DNA of 64,000 nucleotides from Dastarcus helophoroides (taxonomy: Eukaryota > Arthropoda > Insecta > Coleoptera > Bothrideridae), in the NCBI GenBank assembly GCA_028583605.1, contig CM053335.1, positions 14,830,053 through 14,894,052 on the forward strand. The letters run 5' to 3'. This document shows positions 26,301 through 33,799 of this stretch, one piece after another; position 1 is the first letter of the stretch, and each line of letters begins with the position of its first letter. A program made the translations under genes and the position numbers. The notes under the pieces were generated by a model. That model worked only from the letters and a program-made list of their open reading frames with translations. It was not told the origin of the DNA and did not search any database.

Positions 26301-29300
26301 CATAATGCAGACGCGTGAAGCCAGCTTTAAGTCTAGTGATTCTTTTTAGTTTATTTTATATAAATCTGTGGACTTCTAATTTTGTAGTGGCAACAACAAG
26401 AACTAGTAATATTTAGACATGGTCCTGTGGTAGTGTCGTGACGTTGCTTTAAGTCTAGTGATTTTTTTTAGTTTATTGTATATAAATCTGTGGACTTCTA
26501 ATTTTGTAGTGGCAACAACAAGAACTAGTAATATTTAGACATGGTTATGTGGCAGTGCCGTGACGTTTTTTAATGGTGTTCTGTGTTCTTAAAATCCTAA
26601 CCTAAATATTTTGTATTGTTGTCGGTTGTTTTGAGTGTTTTTTTATTACGTTTTGGGTCAGTTTCTGCTCAAAATTATTAAATTGTTGATAATGGTAGTA
26701 AAAATTGCGTGCAAGACATCTAGAACGATGATTTCTCCCAAATAATCCCTAAAATATAGGCAACATATTAATCATAATGACGACGCGTGAAGCCAGTTTT
26801 AAGTGTAGTGATTATGTTTAGTCTATTTTGGATAAATCTGCCTGTGGACTTCTAATTTTGTAGTGGCAACAACAAGAACTAGTAATATTTAGACATGGTC
26901 CTGTGGTAGTGTCGTGACGTTGCTTTAAGTCTAGTGATTTTTTTTAGTTTATTGTATATAAATCTGTGGACTTCTAATTTTGTAGTGGCAACAACAAGAA
27001 CTAGTAATATTTAGACATCATCGTGTGGCAGTGCCGTGAAGTTTTTTAATGGTGTTCTGTGTTCTTAAAATCCTAACCTAAATATTAAATATTTTGTATT
27101 GTTGTCGGTTGTTTTGAGTGTTTTTTTATTACGTTTTGGGTCAGTTTCTGCTCAAAATTATTAAATTGTTGATAATGGTAGTAAAAATTGTGTGGAAGAC
27201 ATCTAGGACGATTATTTCTCCCAAATAATCCCTAAAATATAGGCAACATATTAATCATAATGACGACGCGTGAAGCCAGCTTTAAGTGTAGTGATTATGT
27301 TTAATCTATTTTGGATAAATCTGCCTGTGGACTTCTAATTTTGTAGTGGCAACAACAAGAACTAGTAATATTTAGACATGGTCCTGTGGCAGTGTCGTGA
27401 CGTTGCTTGAAGTCTAGTGATTTTTTTTAGTTTATTTTATATAAATCTGTGGACTTCTAATTTTGTAGTGGCAACAACAAGAACTAGTAATATTTAGACA
27501 TGGTCCTGTGGCAGTGCCGTGACGTTTCTTAATGGTGTACTGTGTTCTTAAAATCCTAACCTAAATATTTTGATTTGTCGGTTGTTTTGAGAGTTTTTTT
27601 AGTACGTTTTGGGTCAGTTTCTGCTGAAAATTATTAAATTGTCGATAATGGTAATAAAGATTGTGTGGAAGACACGTAGAACGATTATTTCTCCCAAATA
27701 ATCCCTAAAATATAGGCAACATATTAATCATCAAAATGTCGACGCGTGAAGCCTGTTTTAATTCTGCTGATTTTTTTTATAATCTATTTTAGATAAATCT
27801 CCATAAGAGTAGGCTGTCGATTTTTAATTCTGTAGCGACAACAACAAGAACTAGTAATATTTATACATCGTCGTGTGGCAGTGCCGTGACATTTCTAAAT
27901 GGTATTATTCGGTGTTTTTCAAATCCTAACCTAAATATTTTGCTTTGTTGTCGGTTGTTTTGAATGTTTTTTTTTATTACGTTTTGGGTCAGTTTCTGCT
28001 GAAAATTATTAAATTGTTGATAATGGTAGCAAAAATTGCGTGGAAGACATTTAGAACGATTATTTCTGCCAAATAATCCCTGAAATATAGGCAACATATA
28101 AATTATAATCATAATGCCGACGCGTGAAGTCAGCTTTAAGTTTAGTGATTATTTTTAGTTTATTTTAGATAAATCTGCATAAGGTAGACTGTGGACTTCT
28201 AATTTTGTGGTGGCAAGAACAAGTAATATTTAGACATGATCGTGTGGCAGTGCCGTGACGTTTCTTAATGGTGTACTGTGTTCTTAAAATCCTAACCTAA
28301 ATATTAAATATTTTGCTTTGTTGTCGGTATTTTGAGTGTTTTTTTATTACGTTTTGGGTCAGTTTCCGCTGAAAATTATTAAATTGTTGATGATGGTAGT
28401 AAAAATTGTGTGGAAGACATTTAGAACGATTATTTCTGCCAAACAATCCCTGAAATATAGGCAATATATTAATCATAATCATAATGCCGACGCGTGAAGC
28501 CAGCTTTAAGTCTAGTGATCTTTTTTAGTCTATTTTAGATAAATCTGCATAAGGTAGGCTGTGGAATTCTAATTTTGTAGTGGCAACAATAAGAACTAGT
28601 AATATTTAGACATGGTCGTGTGGCAATGCCGTGACATTTCTTAATGGTGTTCTGTGTTCTTGAAATCCTAACCTAAATGTCGTTAAATATTTTGCTTCGT
28701 TGTCGTCTGTTTTAAGAGTGATTCTTTTACATTCGATGGTAATTTCTACTGAAAATTATTCAATTGTGAGTAATAGTAATAATAATATGGAAAACATTTA
28801 TTCCGATTATTTCTGCCAAATAACCCCTGAATATAGGCAACATAATAATCATCAAAATGTTTACGCGTTCTAGTAATTTTTTAGTGACTTTTCTAAAGGT
28901 TAATTTAGTACTTCATTGACTAGTCTTATGAACATTTATCTGAAATGAACAGGATTGCGATTCAGGAGTTGGATACTTTTTACCCTTACTCAAGAAATTG
29001 AAAATTACTACAATTTAGAAATGCCTCATCGTTAGGTTTGCGAGCCTGACCTTTGACTGACAAAATATATCTCTAACTTTATACCACATAGGGATATGCA
29101 CCGATTAACTAAACATCGATGTTGTGACATCGATGGTAAATTCATAAGAACAATCGATGTTAACGATATGTCGCAATGAAAACATCGATATTCTTCATGG
29201 TAGACCCTTATTGGCCGAAGAAATGTTAAATAAATTGAAAAAAACGAAAACATCGATGTTTTTATAGCATCGATACTCTATGCGATGTCTAATTAAAGAG

Positions 29301-31727
29301 TAATAAACCTAAAATTCATACAAAATAGCGATTAACAAACTAATTTTGTATTTATGGTCACAATGTTTCATCGAGTTATTTACTAGGAGGGAGGTAAAGC
29401 ATTAATTCAATAATATTAACGATTTTAATTCTTGGTGCGATTGGTAATGTTACCAAACATTAGATGGCGCTCAAAAATTAAATTAACATAAATGGTTCTC
29501 AGTTTAGACACAGAGTAGTCCTCTGTGGTTTAGATAATACTGTATAGGTGAAAATTCTCAGTAAATTAAAGAAATAATTTTTCTCAAATAGGCCATTTTC
29601 GTAAAATTGCTTTTAAAACTAGAATCAGCTTTAAAACATCGATTAGATCAATACTGATGTCATGAAAATATCGAAAACAAAACATCCATGTCAAAATATC
29701 GATCGTTTTTTGCGTAACATCGATGTTTTGAAAACATCGGCATTCGATGCTTATCCCTAACCACAGAATACCTTCAACTTAATGCATCGAGTGTCCAGCG
29801 CCTGAAATTGCGACCAATAGAGTGTCATTTCAAGAAAATTTGTAAAATAACCTCAAAAGTTTTCTGATAGAAGTTTTTAACGTATTTTGGTGTAGAAAAT
29901 GTCATATATACTGTACCTGTTCCGCTGTTATTTAAAAGAAAAACTCAGAGGCAGCTTTCTTACATTTTCGCACTACTGCTTGGAAAAATTCCATACGTAC
30001 TTCATCGATTTGAAATAAAACCAAACTCGCTAAAGTGAATGTTATTCATCTTATAAGCACCTTAATTAGAGTAATATATAAATAACTTTCCTTTACGGTT
30101 TTTAAAGTATCAAGCAAAAAGTCTGGTAGGTAAATATTATTACCTTATTATCTTTGTACAGCTAGAAGTCGCTTTAATAGTCCCTATTACATACGATGAA
30201 AGTTCTAACGAACCTAATCCTCATTATTTGAAAGATATGTTCATTATTTTAAAGATGTTAAAAGTAAAAGGATCCATCTTGTAATCTCGTATGAGGCAAC
30301 GATTTTCAACATCAACACCTATTTAATTTGCTTTAATCAAGCTAGAGAAACCGATGAGCGAATTTACGAATGCATATAGGAAGATTTACAGCGTAGTTTA
30401 TTTAATTATGAAAAATTACACATGTTACGTCAAAGTAAATTTATGTATACGCCACTAAACATATACGCGAAGCGGTTCCCATCTTGAATCATATATGTAT
30501 TACATATATGTCTTGAAAGAATGAACCATAGAGAAACTAACTGTTTACTTTCTGGAAGGAACAATTTCTAAACGAAAATAATTAATCTCAGAATATATTC
30601 TACGCATTGAAATAGAATTACACAAAACATAAAGAACTATTTACTTCGTTGATTCTACCTGCTGATTAGTGCCAAACTCGCGCCTTGCTAATTACTCGAC
30701 AAATTTATTTTTCCGAAAGAATTGTTTAAGCGCACGATGACTTTTTGCATATTCAAACTGATGACCGGGGGCTAATGTATGACCTCCTTAGCGGGAAATT
30801 TTACTTTCTTTGAATAACTAGGTGTCGAGAGATCATCTTCACTCGGTATCTTCTCGATTTGCCGGGCCAGGTTCAACTTTCTCGACCAAAGCGAGATGGT
30901 TTTACTTTCGATGAGACCGAAACTTATCCGTTATTTTTACGGGTTGGCTACACCATGGGTGCCTTAAATTAGGACAGTTGTACACCAAAAATGGATTAAA
31001 CACATTTTAACAATAATTATATTTGTGAAGTGAAAAAATCATCAATTCGACTGCGAAAATTTCTTATATTTTTTGACGCATGTTTTACATAAATTATAAG
31101 TGATTAACAACTTAACCGTTTTAGTGCATTTGAACTACTATTAAAAGAAACTACTTCGAGTTTAAAGTCGAAATTTCGGAATTACAGTTGAAATTTTGAC
31201 TTTAATCTTGTGATTTGGAGGAGAAAATTAAAAATTTGATGATTAAAATGGAAATTTCGATTTCAAATTTGAAATTTCCAAACAATTTTATTTCCAATTT
31301 ATGTTCTTTCTACGCCTTTGTATTGTTTACTTAAAAAAGGTAGTTAATGATCCATTGGTAGATCCATTTTAGTTTTCCAATAGAATGTTTTTTGATTGTG
31401 AATGCATGATTTTGACGATGACATTGTTCGGTCATAGAAATTCCTCTGTCTTTTATTTCTTCGCGACGTTGTCTAGTTTAAATACTACGTTAATCAAACG
31501 AGACAATGTTTAGTTTTGATGTGATTTTGACTCCAGCAGTATCTACTAAAATTCATTTCTGTCACTTTTTCTTATGCAAACATGCCTGAATAGCTGTGTA
31601 ACTATTTGTGTAGTATTATATTGTTATATTTGTTTCAGGGAAAATAAAAATAAACAATATACAACTGACGACGCAGAATATTCCAGCAACAAATGGGGTA
31701 ATACACGCGATTGAGGCTCTTCTGTAA
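744..31727 (+). CDS. FAS1 (fasciclin/TGFBI-like) domain protein, five exons, 5' incomplete
   Basis: Gene-level entry. The joined exons (744-2351, 10741-10878, 12527-12728, 18168-18383, 31639-31727) give 750 residues plus stop with matching phases (0, 0, 1, 1). The order is a basic/acidic N-terminal part with four LPNGQKV..IKT.DP repeats (about residues 68-190), a Thr/Ser/Pro-rich linker (about 330-470), then two FAS1 domains (about 470-615 and 620-750). Both domains show the FAS1 H1 signature (YTIFVPNDKAF and FTMFAPTDRAF) and an HxVIPG block (HHVIPG, RHVIPG). Both end in the usual G-V-A/I-HA-I/V motif. FAS1 proteins are secreted or matrix adhesion proteins. No signal peptide is visible because the first exon is missing: there is no ATG before codon 478 of the first ORF, and an in-frame stop lies just upstream. 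No GPI signal follows the last domain. Introns are very large (8.4, 1.6, 5.4 and 13.3 kb) and full of repeats. The ortholog name is not certain. Confidence 0.88.
2352..2700 (+). other. Start of FAS1 intron, no feature
   Basis: Intron start with a strong GTAAGT donor. It contains a GC-richer patch with repeated GCGCGC near 2634-2660. No gene, repeat copy or RNA was recognised. Confidence 0.5.
2700..4080. repeat. Degenerate AAATTT(C)GA low-complexity block
   Basis: AT-rich intronic DNA built from degenerate GAAATTTCGA, GATTTGAAATT and TTTTCGAAATT words without a fixed period. Three loosely similar segments of about 120 bp are visible at 3410-3660, marked by GATTTGAAATTTGATATTTC. It belongs to the same word family as the arrays at 13.7-23.1 kb, 44.5-51.8 kb and 58.9-59.8 kb. 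Confidence 0.6.
4080..8440. repeat. 192-bp tandem satellite array, about 22-23 copies
   Basis: The landmark AAGATACATTAAnTACTGAAATG recurs at about 4269, 4461, 4656 and 4848 and onward, with spacings of 192-194 bp. Each monomer also carries GATGATTTTCAAAAGACTGCAA, ATGGTCATAGAGAAAAA, TTCTAGTTTCTAGATTTTGAG and GAACGCAAGCAGTTTTTG-like blocks. Two monomer subtypes occur, GAAGAGGTGTAAAAAA and GGAAGGATACAAAAAT. The array sits wholly within the first intron of the FAS1 gene seen here. Short reverse ORFs inside it (5436-5630, 7739-7933) are repeat artefacts. Confidence 0.9.
8148..8430. repeat. Near-perfect 141-bp duplication at the satellite edge
   Basis: The segment starting ATACAAAAGATGATTTTC at about 8148 is repeated essentially unchanged from about 8289, ending at TTTTTGATTGG in both. 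Its near-identity contrasts with the divergent monomers to its left, so it is the most recent growth of the array. Confidence 0.75.
8441..9312. other. Unique AT-rich intron sequence
   Basis: No tandem repeat, ORF or RNA gene was recognised. Confidence 0.5.
9313..9458 (-). mobile_element. Dispersed repeat family R, copy 1 (best preserved)
   Basis: One of five copies in the window. Read on the minus strand the family runs: CTCTCTGAAGATGATAGC, a TTG loop, GCTATCGAAACGCGTTAGAG, a GTTGTGTTTTTAATC block, CTTGGTTTCAGGGAACAAG, ATTTGTATTTCAATTTTT, then ACCAAGGACCAGTTCG. The total is about 130-145 bp. It has no coding capacity. The other copies are near 18.5, 37.9, 39.7 and 63.1 kb. Confidence 0.7.
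9415..9455 (-). ncRNA. Hammerhead-ribozyme-like motif inside dispersed repeat R
   Basis: On the minus strand, in order: stem I arm CTCT (9455-9452); core CTGAAGA (9451-9445), matching CUGANGA; one extra U (9444); stem II GATAGC / loop TTG / GCGATC (9443-9429, one mismatch); GAAAC (9428-9424); GCGTT (9423-9419), giving the ACGCGT palindrome and a GUU cleavage triplet; then AGAG (9418-9415), which pairs with the stem I arm. Very short stem III and type I order are known from hammerheads in Penelope-like retroelements and retrozymes. The extra U between the core and stem II departs from consensus, so activity is uncertain. In the copy at 63.05 kb stem II is perfect (GATAGC/GCTATC) but the core reads CTCAAGA. 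Confidence 0.35.
9585..9668. repeat. Short tandem repeat of AGTCAATTTATAATCAATAT
   Basis: About four copies of a 20-bp unit, with small changes, in the FAS1 intron. Confidence 0.7.
9669..10740. other. FAS1 intron sequence, little recognisable
   Basis: Contains a duplicated 29-bp word (GAAAAAAGTTTTCCCACA twice near 10051-10098). It also has a patch rich in GGATAT/ATATCC (10215-10430), whose outer parts (TTGGATAT near 10226 and ATATCCAAGG near 10424) are loosely inverted. The small ORFs here overlap each other and carry no domain. The segment ends in a good polypyrimidine tract and acceptor at 10740. Confidence 0.4.
10741..10878 (+). CDS. FAS1 gene, exon B (46 codons): middle of FAS1 domain 1
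   Basis: Bounded by TTTAATTTAG and GTAAGA, phase 0 at both ends. It begins LLLHHVIPGAF, the canonical continuation of the FAS1 fold after PRLLSG in exon A. The residues between H1 and H2 are present, with AGTQLRVN near the end. It is too short to appear as a stand-alone ORF but fits in length, phase and family pattern. Confidence 0.9.
11248..11865. mobile_element. TTAA-flanked inverted-repeat element, copy 2 (about 610 bp)
   Basis: TTAA at 11248-11251 and 11862-11865 brackets inverted ends. The left reads GGTAGTTCATCGG and the complement of the right reads GATAGTTCACCGG. TTAA target duplication is typical of piggyBac-type insertion, although the terminal bases do not clearly match known piggyBac ends. 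The right half is shared with 66-392. No transposase is encoded, and the 60-codon ORF at 11636 is unconvincing. It lies in the 1.6-kb FAS1 intron. Confidence 0.6.
11866..12526. other. FAS1 intron remainder, nothing recognised
   Basis: Unique sequence. The ORFs at 11967-12158 (-) and 12315-12539 (+) have no domain, and the second runs into the real exon in another frame. Confidence 0.4.
12527..12728 (+). CDS. FAS1 gene, exon C: end of FAS1 domain 1, start of domain 2
   Basis: The acceptor TTCCAG ends at 12526, and the donor GTATGT starts at 12729 leaving phase 1. It encodes the conserved close of domain 1 (GAKVLDERKDIEIPQGVAHA), then the linker and first helices of domain 2 (RFTNFLRAIFASGLAETLQG). 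The split glycine codon is completed by GT at the start of the next exon. Confidence 0.9.
12729..13689. other. FAS1 intron sequence with a three-copy repeat
   Basis: Mostly unique AT-rich DNA. Positions 13084-13288 hold three tandem copies of a 67-72-bp unit beginning CGTCAATTAATGTTCTGTTAG. No gene was recognised. Confidence 0.55.
13690..17560 (+). repeat. Minisatellite block, GTCGAAATTTCGAGAAAAAA orientation
   Basis: About 3.9 kb of degenerate units of roughly 18-24 bp, consensus GTCGAAATTTCTAGAAAAAA, with regular variants (AAAATTAAAGTCGAAATTTC, GAAGAAATTTCGAGAAAAAG). Longer local duplications are visible, for example about 15375-15535 and 15540-15715. It lies in the intron upstream of exon D. 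Small K/N/E-rich or F-rich ORFs inside it are artefacts of the repeat. Confidence 0.85.
17280..18053 (+). repeat. 385-bp direct tandem duplication just upstream of exon D
   Basis: The segment from AATTCTAGAATAAAATTAAA (about 17285) to ATTCGTTACTAGAAA (about 17666) is repeated with almost no change at about 17671-18053, an offset of 385-386 bp. Each copy includes minisatellite sequence plus a unique 150-bp tail with TAGACACATCATC and TTGGATCCCGTTGGACAC. Near-identity suggests a recent event. Confidence 0.85.
18168..18383 (+). CDS. FAS1 gene, exon D: body of FAS1 domain 2
   Basis: The acceptor TGTTAAAG ends at 18167, and the donor GTAAGT starts at 18384. Phase 1 at both ends matches exons C and E. 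The product GTKTFTMFAPTDRAFAALST carries the FAS1 H1 motif, followed by LARELVLRHVIPGTLY and a DRQITISKQS strand. An open frame extends upstream to 18092, but the splice site and the alignment with the end of exon C place the exon start at 18168. The exon is flanked by oppositely oriented repeat blocks. Confidence 0.9.
18496..18592 (-). mobile_element. Dispersed repeat family R, copy 2
   Basis: Shares the AAATACAAATCTTGTCCCCTG, ACCAAGAAAGATTAAAAACAC and AACGCGTTTCGATAGCC blocks with 9313-9458. The hammerhead-like core is degraded here: CTGAAGA is absent and stem II reads GATAAC. It lies 110 bp downstream of exon D. Confidence 0.65.
18830..22160 (-). repeat. Minisatellite block, reverse orientation (TTTTTTCTCGAAATTTCGAC)
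   Basis: About 3.3 kb of the same word family as 13690-17560, but in the opposite orientation (GACTTTTTTCTAGAAATTTCG). A longer duplication is visible: about 20340-20640 resembles 20930-21230. ORFs on either strand here are spurious. Confidence 0.85.
22080..22960. repeat. Two copies of an approximately 440-bp unit
   Basis: The block around 22190-22310 (GGTTAAACAGATGACAGTTG, AACAATATTGACAGTTGGCA, GTAGGGTACATTCAGTC) recurs at about 22628-22740 with a few changes. The offset is about 435-440 bp. The flanks are the AAATTTCGA word family. Confidence 0.7.
22780..23110 (+). repeat. AAATTTCGAGAAAAAAGTAG minisatellite, + orientation
   Basis: The orientation returns to that of 13.7-17.5 kb. Near the end there are about six cleaner 20-bp units (GTAGAAATTTCGAGAAAAAA) at 22995-23105. 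Confidence 0.75.
23111..24180. other. FAS1 last intron, mostly unique
   Basis: Unique AT-rich DNA. At 23943-24021 a segment of about 36 bp (GACACTTCCGCTGTCGAAC...TAGTTACACT) is repeated once with a few changes, 45 bp apart. No gene was recognised. Confidence 0.4.
24181..24600 (+). pseudogene. Possible decayed coding remnant, family unknown
   Basis: An ATG at 24181 opens a 41-codon frame (starting MSLDKLICHVDLHNKANYGD) with protein-like composition, closed by a stop. After a frame change, readable stretches interrupted by single stops follow (IKEQAVRNAGEIELIRGIVC; PFIFDPIWVHIEFG). The base composition is less AT-rich than the surroundings. This could be a degenerate transposon or viral ORF, or chance. 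I recognise no family. Confidence 0.2.
24601..25330. other. Unique intron sequence
   Basis: No repeat or coding feature recognised. Confidence 0.4.
25430..25820. mobile_element. Insertion with internal 27-bp inverted repeats in the first 360-bp unit
   Basis: Compared with intact units, sequence is inserted between AATGGTGTT (ends about 25429) and CTGTGTTCTTG (starts about 25828). It contains an inverted pair: GAAGGTAGAGGTAAGGAGGA at 25465 onward, matched by the complement of CTTCCTTACCTCTATCCTCC at 25781-25800. Flanks TGGTGTTC and TAGTGATC agree at 6 of 8 positions, a possible eroded target duplication. It is non-coding. Confidence 0.5.
25874..26163. mobile_element. TTAA-flanked MITE, 282 bp
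   Basis: TTAA at 25874-25877 and 26160-26163 flanks inverted ends of about 37 bp (AAGGGGCCATTCACGTTGAG; complement of the right end GGGACCCATTCACGTTGGAA). Removing it with one TTAA restores the register of the surrounding repeat unit (CGGTTGTG.TTAAG.TTTTT versus CGGTTGTTTTGAGTGTTTTT), so the array supplies its own empty site. The interior is rich in GGACC/GGTCC and TCGTCGCGACAG palindromes, with no transposase. ORFs at 25734-26075 and 25954-26163 are incidental. Confidence 0.75.
29089..29759. mobile_element. 671-bp inverted-repeat element flanked by ACCACA
   Basis: The left end TAGGGATATGCACCGAT and the complement of the right end (TAGGGATAAGCATCGAATGC) are inverted repeats. Identical ACCACA lies outside both ends (29083-29088 and 29760-29765). 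Subterminal regions are crowded with CATCGATGTT/AACATCGATG palindromes. TAGGG-type ends suggest a non-autonomous hAT-like element, though hAT elements usually make 8-bp duplications. No transposase is present. Confidence 0.6.
29766..31380. other. FAS1 last intron, unique sequence
   Basis: No gene recognised. A less AT-rich stretch at about 30750-30960 (GACCGGGGGCTAATGTATGA, GATTTGCCGGGCCAGGTTC) stands out and could be conserved non-coding DNA. 31145-31300 is AAATTTCGA-type low complexity. Confidence 0.4.
30482..30517. mobile_element. 22-nt palindromic insertion with 7-bp duplication TCTTGAA
   Basis: TCTTGAA at 30482-30488 and 30511-30517 flanks 22 nt containing CATATATGTATTACATATATG, a 21-nt palindrome around one central base. 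The same 21-mer in reverse complement occurs at 42779-42799, also between perfect 7-bp repeats. Confidence 0.6.
31388..31560 (+). repeat. Dispersed repeat, copy 1 of a pair with 32925-33080
   Basis: Both copies share ATGACATTG, GTCTTTTATT, CGCGACGTTG and TACTACGTTAATCAAACGAG blocks. The sequence between is partly diverged. This copy lies just before the last FAS1 exon, the other just after the gene. Confidence 0.65.
31639..31727 (+). CDS. FAS1 gene, exon E (last): end of FAS1 domain 2 and stop
   Basis: The acceptor TTGTTTCAG ends at 31638. Entry phase 1 restores the glycine split in exon D. It encodes KIKINNIQLTTQNIPATNGV then IHAIEALL and TAA at 31725-31727. The pattern ATNGVIHAI is the hallmark end of a FAS1 domain, so this 89-bp exon 13 kb downstream is the true 3' end. 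The protein stops right after the domain. Confidence 0.9.
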
Positions 31728-32029
31728 TACATCGTGCGATAAAGTGTTGAATTATTTTTGTACTTAAAATATTACCCATAAGGCTGATCATAGTTTGTAC
31801 AATATTTATAAAGAAATAGAAAAATTAAAAAAATATTGTAAAACTCTATCATACTGAACATTTTCAAGAAAAATACTTTTAAATTATAAAGCATAATTTC
31901 CAGTGAAAGTGTATCAAAATTTTACTAAATGCAATAGTAATTGTTTTTCCAAACATTTAATATCAGTGATTGTTTATCATTTTAAATTACATTTTTATTT
32001 AGTTGTAACTGTTTACGAATTATCCGGGA

Positions 32030-32035
32030 AATAAA
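32030..32035 (+). terminator. Candidate polyadenylation signal of the FAS1 gene
   Basis: AATAAA about 300 bp after the stop at 31727, the first clear hexamer downstream. Other sites are possible. Confidence 0.4.
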
Positions 32036-32404
32036 ATGATCTTTTAAAATTTCCTACAAAACAAATATGAAATGATATTAATGTAGATGTAGGTTATACA
32101 TAAGTATTTAAGTCAGATATTGTTAACATGTAAAATATTTTAATATATTATCAATGTTAAAACTAGTGTTAAATTATTAGAAGAATCGATCACCCTCAAA
32201 TAAATTTTCCTGTCCAAATCCCCTGAAAATTTTCCAAATCCGTCGCGTCTTCACTTGGCGCCAGGCTGAGGCGCGAGGAATCTGTAATTTTTTTTTTAAG
32301 TATAGACCATTTCAATTTTTCCGAAAGACTAATATGTAGATCAAAAATTTGAAATTAATGTCGGAATTGTAAAAAAAAATAAATATTTACGGATTGTTTA
32401 GTTT

Positions 32405-32760
32405 TAAGTAAAAAGGGAGAAAACGATGGAAAATAACGTACATACAATTTTAGATACTTAGAAGTACAGCTTTAGAGGCGTAATAAAAAAGTTGACGAAT
32501 AAATAACGCAAATGTATTTTTTATCGTTTTTTCCCGTAAATTTTTAAATGTGGCAACTGAGGACAAGTAGAAAGCTACTCGATATTTTACAAAAAGTATC
32601 GTTCAAATTTCAGTAAAAAGGGAGAAAACGATGGAAAATAAAATATAAAACATTGTACACACTTGGAAGTACAAGTTTATATTGTGTGATAGAAGTAATT
32701 AGAGAATAAATATCAACTTTTTATCGTATTTTCCCAGTAGTTTATTAGACGTGGCAACGT
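32405..32760. repeat. Two tandem copies of an approximately 205-bp segment
   Basis: AGTAAAAAGGGAGAAAACGA then TGGAAAATAA occurs at about 32407 and again at about 32612. Both copies end near TTTTTATCGTNTTTTCCC and a GTGGCAAC motif. The second copy is diverged in the middle. Confidence 0.7.
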
Positions 32761-32924
32761 CGTTTCTATCTAAACAATTCTGTGAACTTACATACTTGTT
32801 TACTTCGGTTTCAAGGTTATGTGACAATCTTTGCAGAACTGCCCGTTAATTAATTTGCTAATTTAACCAATTGGAGCCTATTGTCGACCTTTTTTTAGGT
32901 CACTCTGTTACTTTTCGAATCAAA

Positions 32925-33080
32925 TATTCCTTTATTATGCTTGAATAATTTTGACTATGACATTGATCACTCATTAAAATTCCAGTGTCTTTTATTGCAC
33001 CGCGACGTTGCCTAGTCTATATACTACGTTAATCAAACGAGACGATGTATACTTTTAATGTGTTTTTGAATCTTGCAATA
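32925..33080 (+). repeat. Dispersed repeat, copy 2 of the pair with 31388-31560
   Basis: Shares ACTACGTTAATCAAACGAGA, CGCGACGTTG and other blocks with the copy upstream of FAS1 exon E. Confidence 0.6.
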
Positions 33081-33469
33081 TCGACAATACTACCAAAGTT
33101 ACAGTTTCATGATAATGACGAAATTTCGAAAAATAAACTAAAAATTTTTGAAAATAATTTCGACCTTAAACTTGAAATTTATTCATGGTGGACTCTTGTT
33201 TGCAAACTGGGTCGCAAAAATGTTAAATAAAATCACTTGAAATTACGAGAAAAAAGTCGAAATTCCCCGATTAAAATTTGAACGTTTGTGATTACGTCGA
33301 AAATTCCAGAAAAAATTCTAAATTTCCTAGCTGACAATCGTAATTTCGGGAAAACTCGAAATTTCAAAATGAGGCCAAATCTGTGTGATCCGAAATTTCG
33401 GGATTAAATCCAAATTACGTGATTAATTTGAGCTCACGTGAAAATGAGTTTACGCGACCTTACGTTCAC

Positions 33470-33620
33470 GTAACCTTTGTGGGAGCTTAAACAGGGTAGT
33501 CGTAGCGAACGTAACGCCAATGGTTTGACAACAACTTTATCACTTTTTAATGTAAGAAAAATACAAAAAACGCGGTACTGGCGACTAACTTCAGCCAGCC
33601 CGAACAACAGATCTAACTAA
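33470..33620 (+). repeat. Dispersed repeat shared in inverse orientation with 42540-42665
   Basis: Begins TGTGGGAGCT and ends with ACTGGCGACTA and CCAGCCCGAACAAC. The reverse complement of 42540-42665 begins TTGTGGGAGCTAGAACGGGG and contains CGACTGGCGACTA and CCAACCCAAACAAC. The middle parts are diverged. It is non-coding. Confidence 0.6.
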
Positions 33621-33799
33621 TCTCCAAAGACAACTAACCACAAAACATCAACTAACTCTTCCTTCCCGCCAAGACGCGGTCGAGTTATCTATGCTTCGCG
33701 TCACCCCGTTGACATTGACATTGTACTGCCATCTTCAAATATGAACAATTGGCGGGCTATTCAAATTTTAAACCTACAGCTTTAACGTACGAGATCTTG

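Larger units (their letters stand above)
25330..28880. repeat. Tandem array of a roughly 360-bp unit with a 484-bp higher-order form
   Basis: The landmark GTAGTGGCAACAACAAGAAC recurs at about 26382, 26506, 26864, 26986, 27346, 27466, 27836, 28208 and 28580. Each full unit also carries AATCCTAACCTAAAT, TCGGTTGTTTTGAGTG, ACGTTTTGGGTCAGTTTCTG, AATAATCCCTAAAATATAGG and GACGCGTGAAGCCAGCTTTA. In the middle of the array a full 360-bp unit alternates with a 122-124-bp partial unit, making a 480-484-bp higher-order repeat (26382 to 26864 to 27346). The leftmost unit is broken by two insertions. A lone copy lies at 42700-43140. Reverse ORFs at 27861-28112 and 28297-28482 are repeats of each other, not genes. 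Confidence 0.85.

Noticed and set aside
27861..28482. Similar reverse ORFs (MIIIYMLPIFQGLFG-type) in the 360-bp array
   Set aside because: They recur because the DNA repeats. The frame is not kept in other units and there is no known domain.
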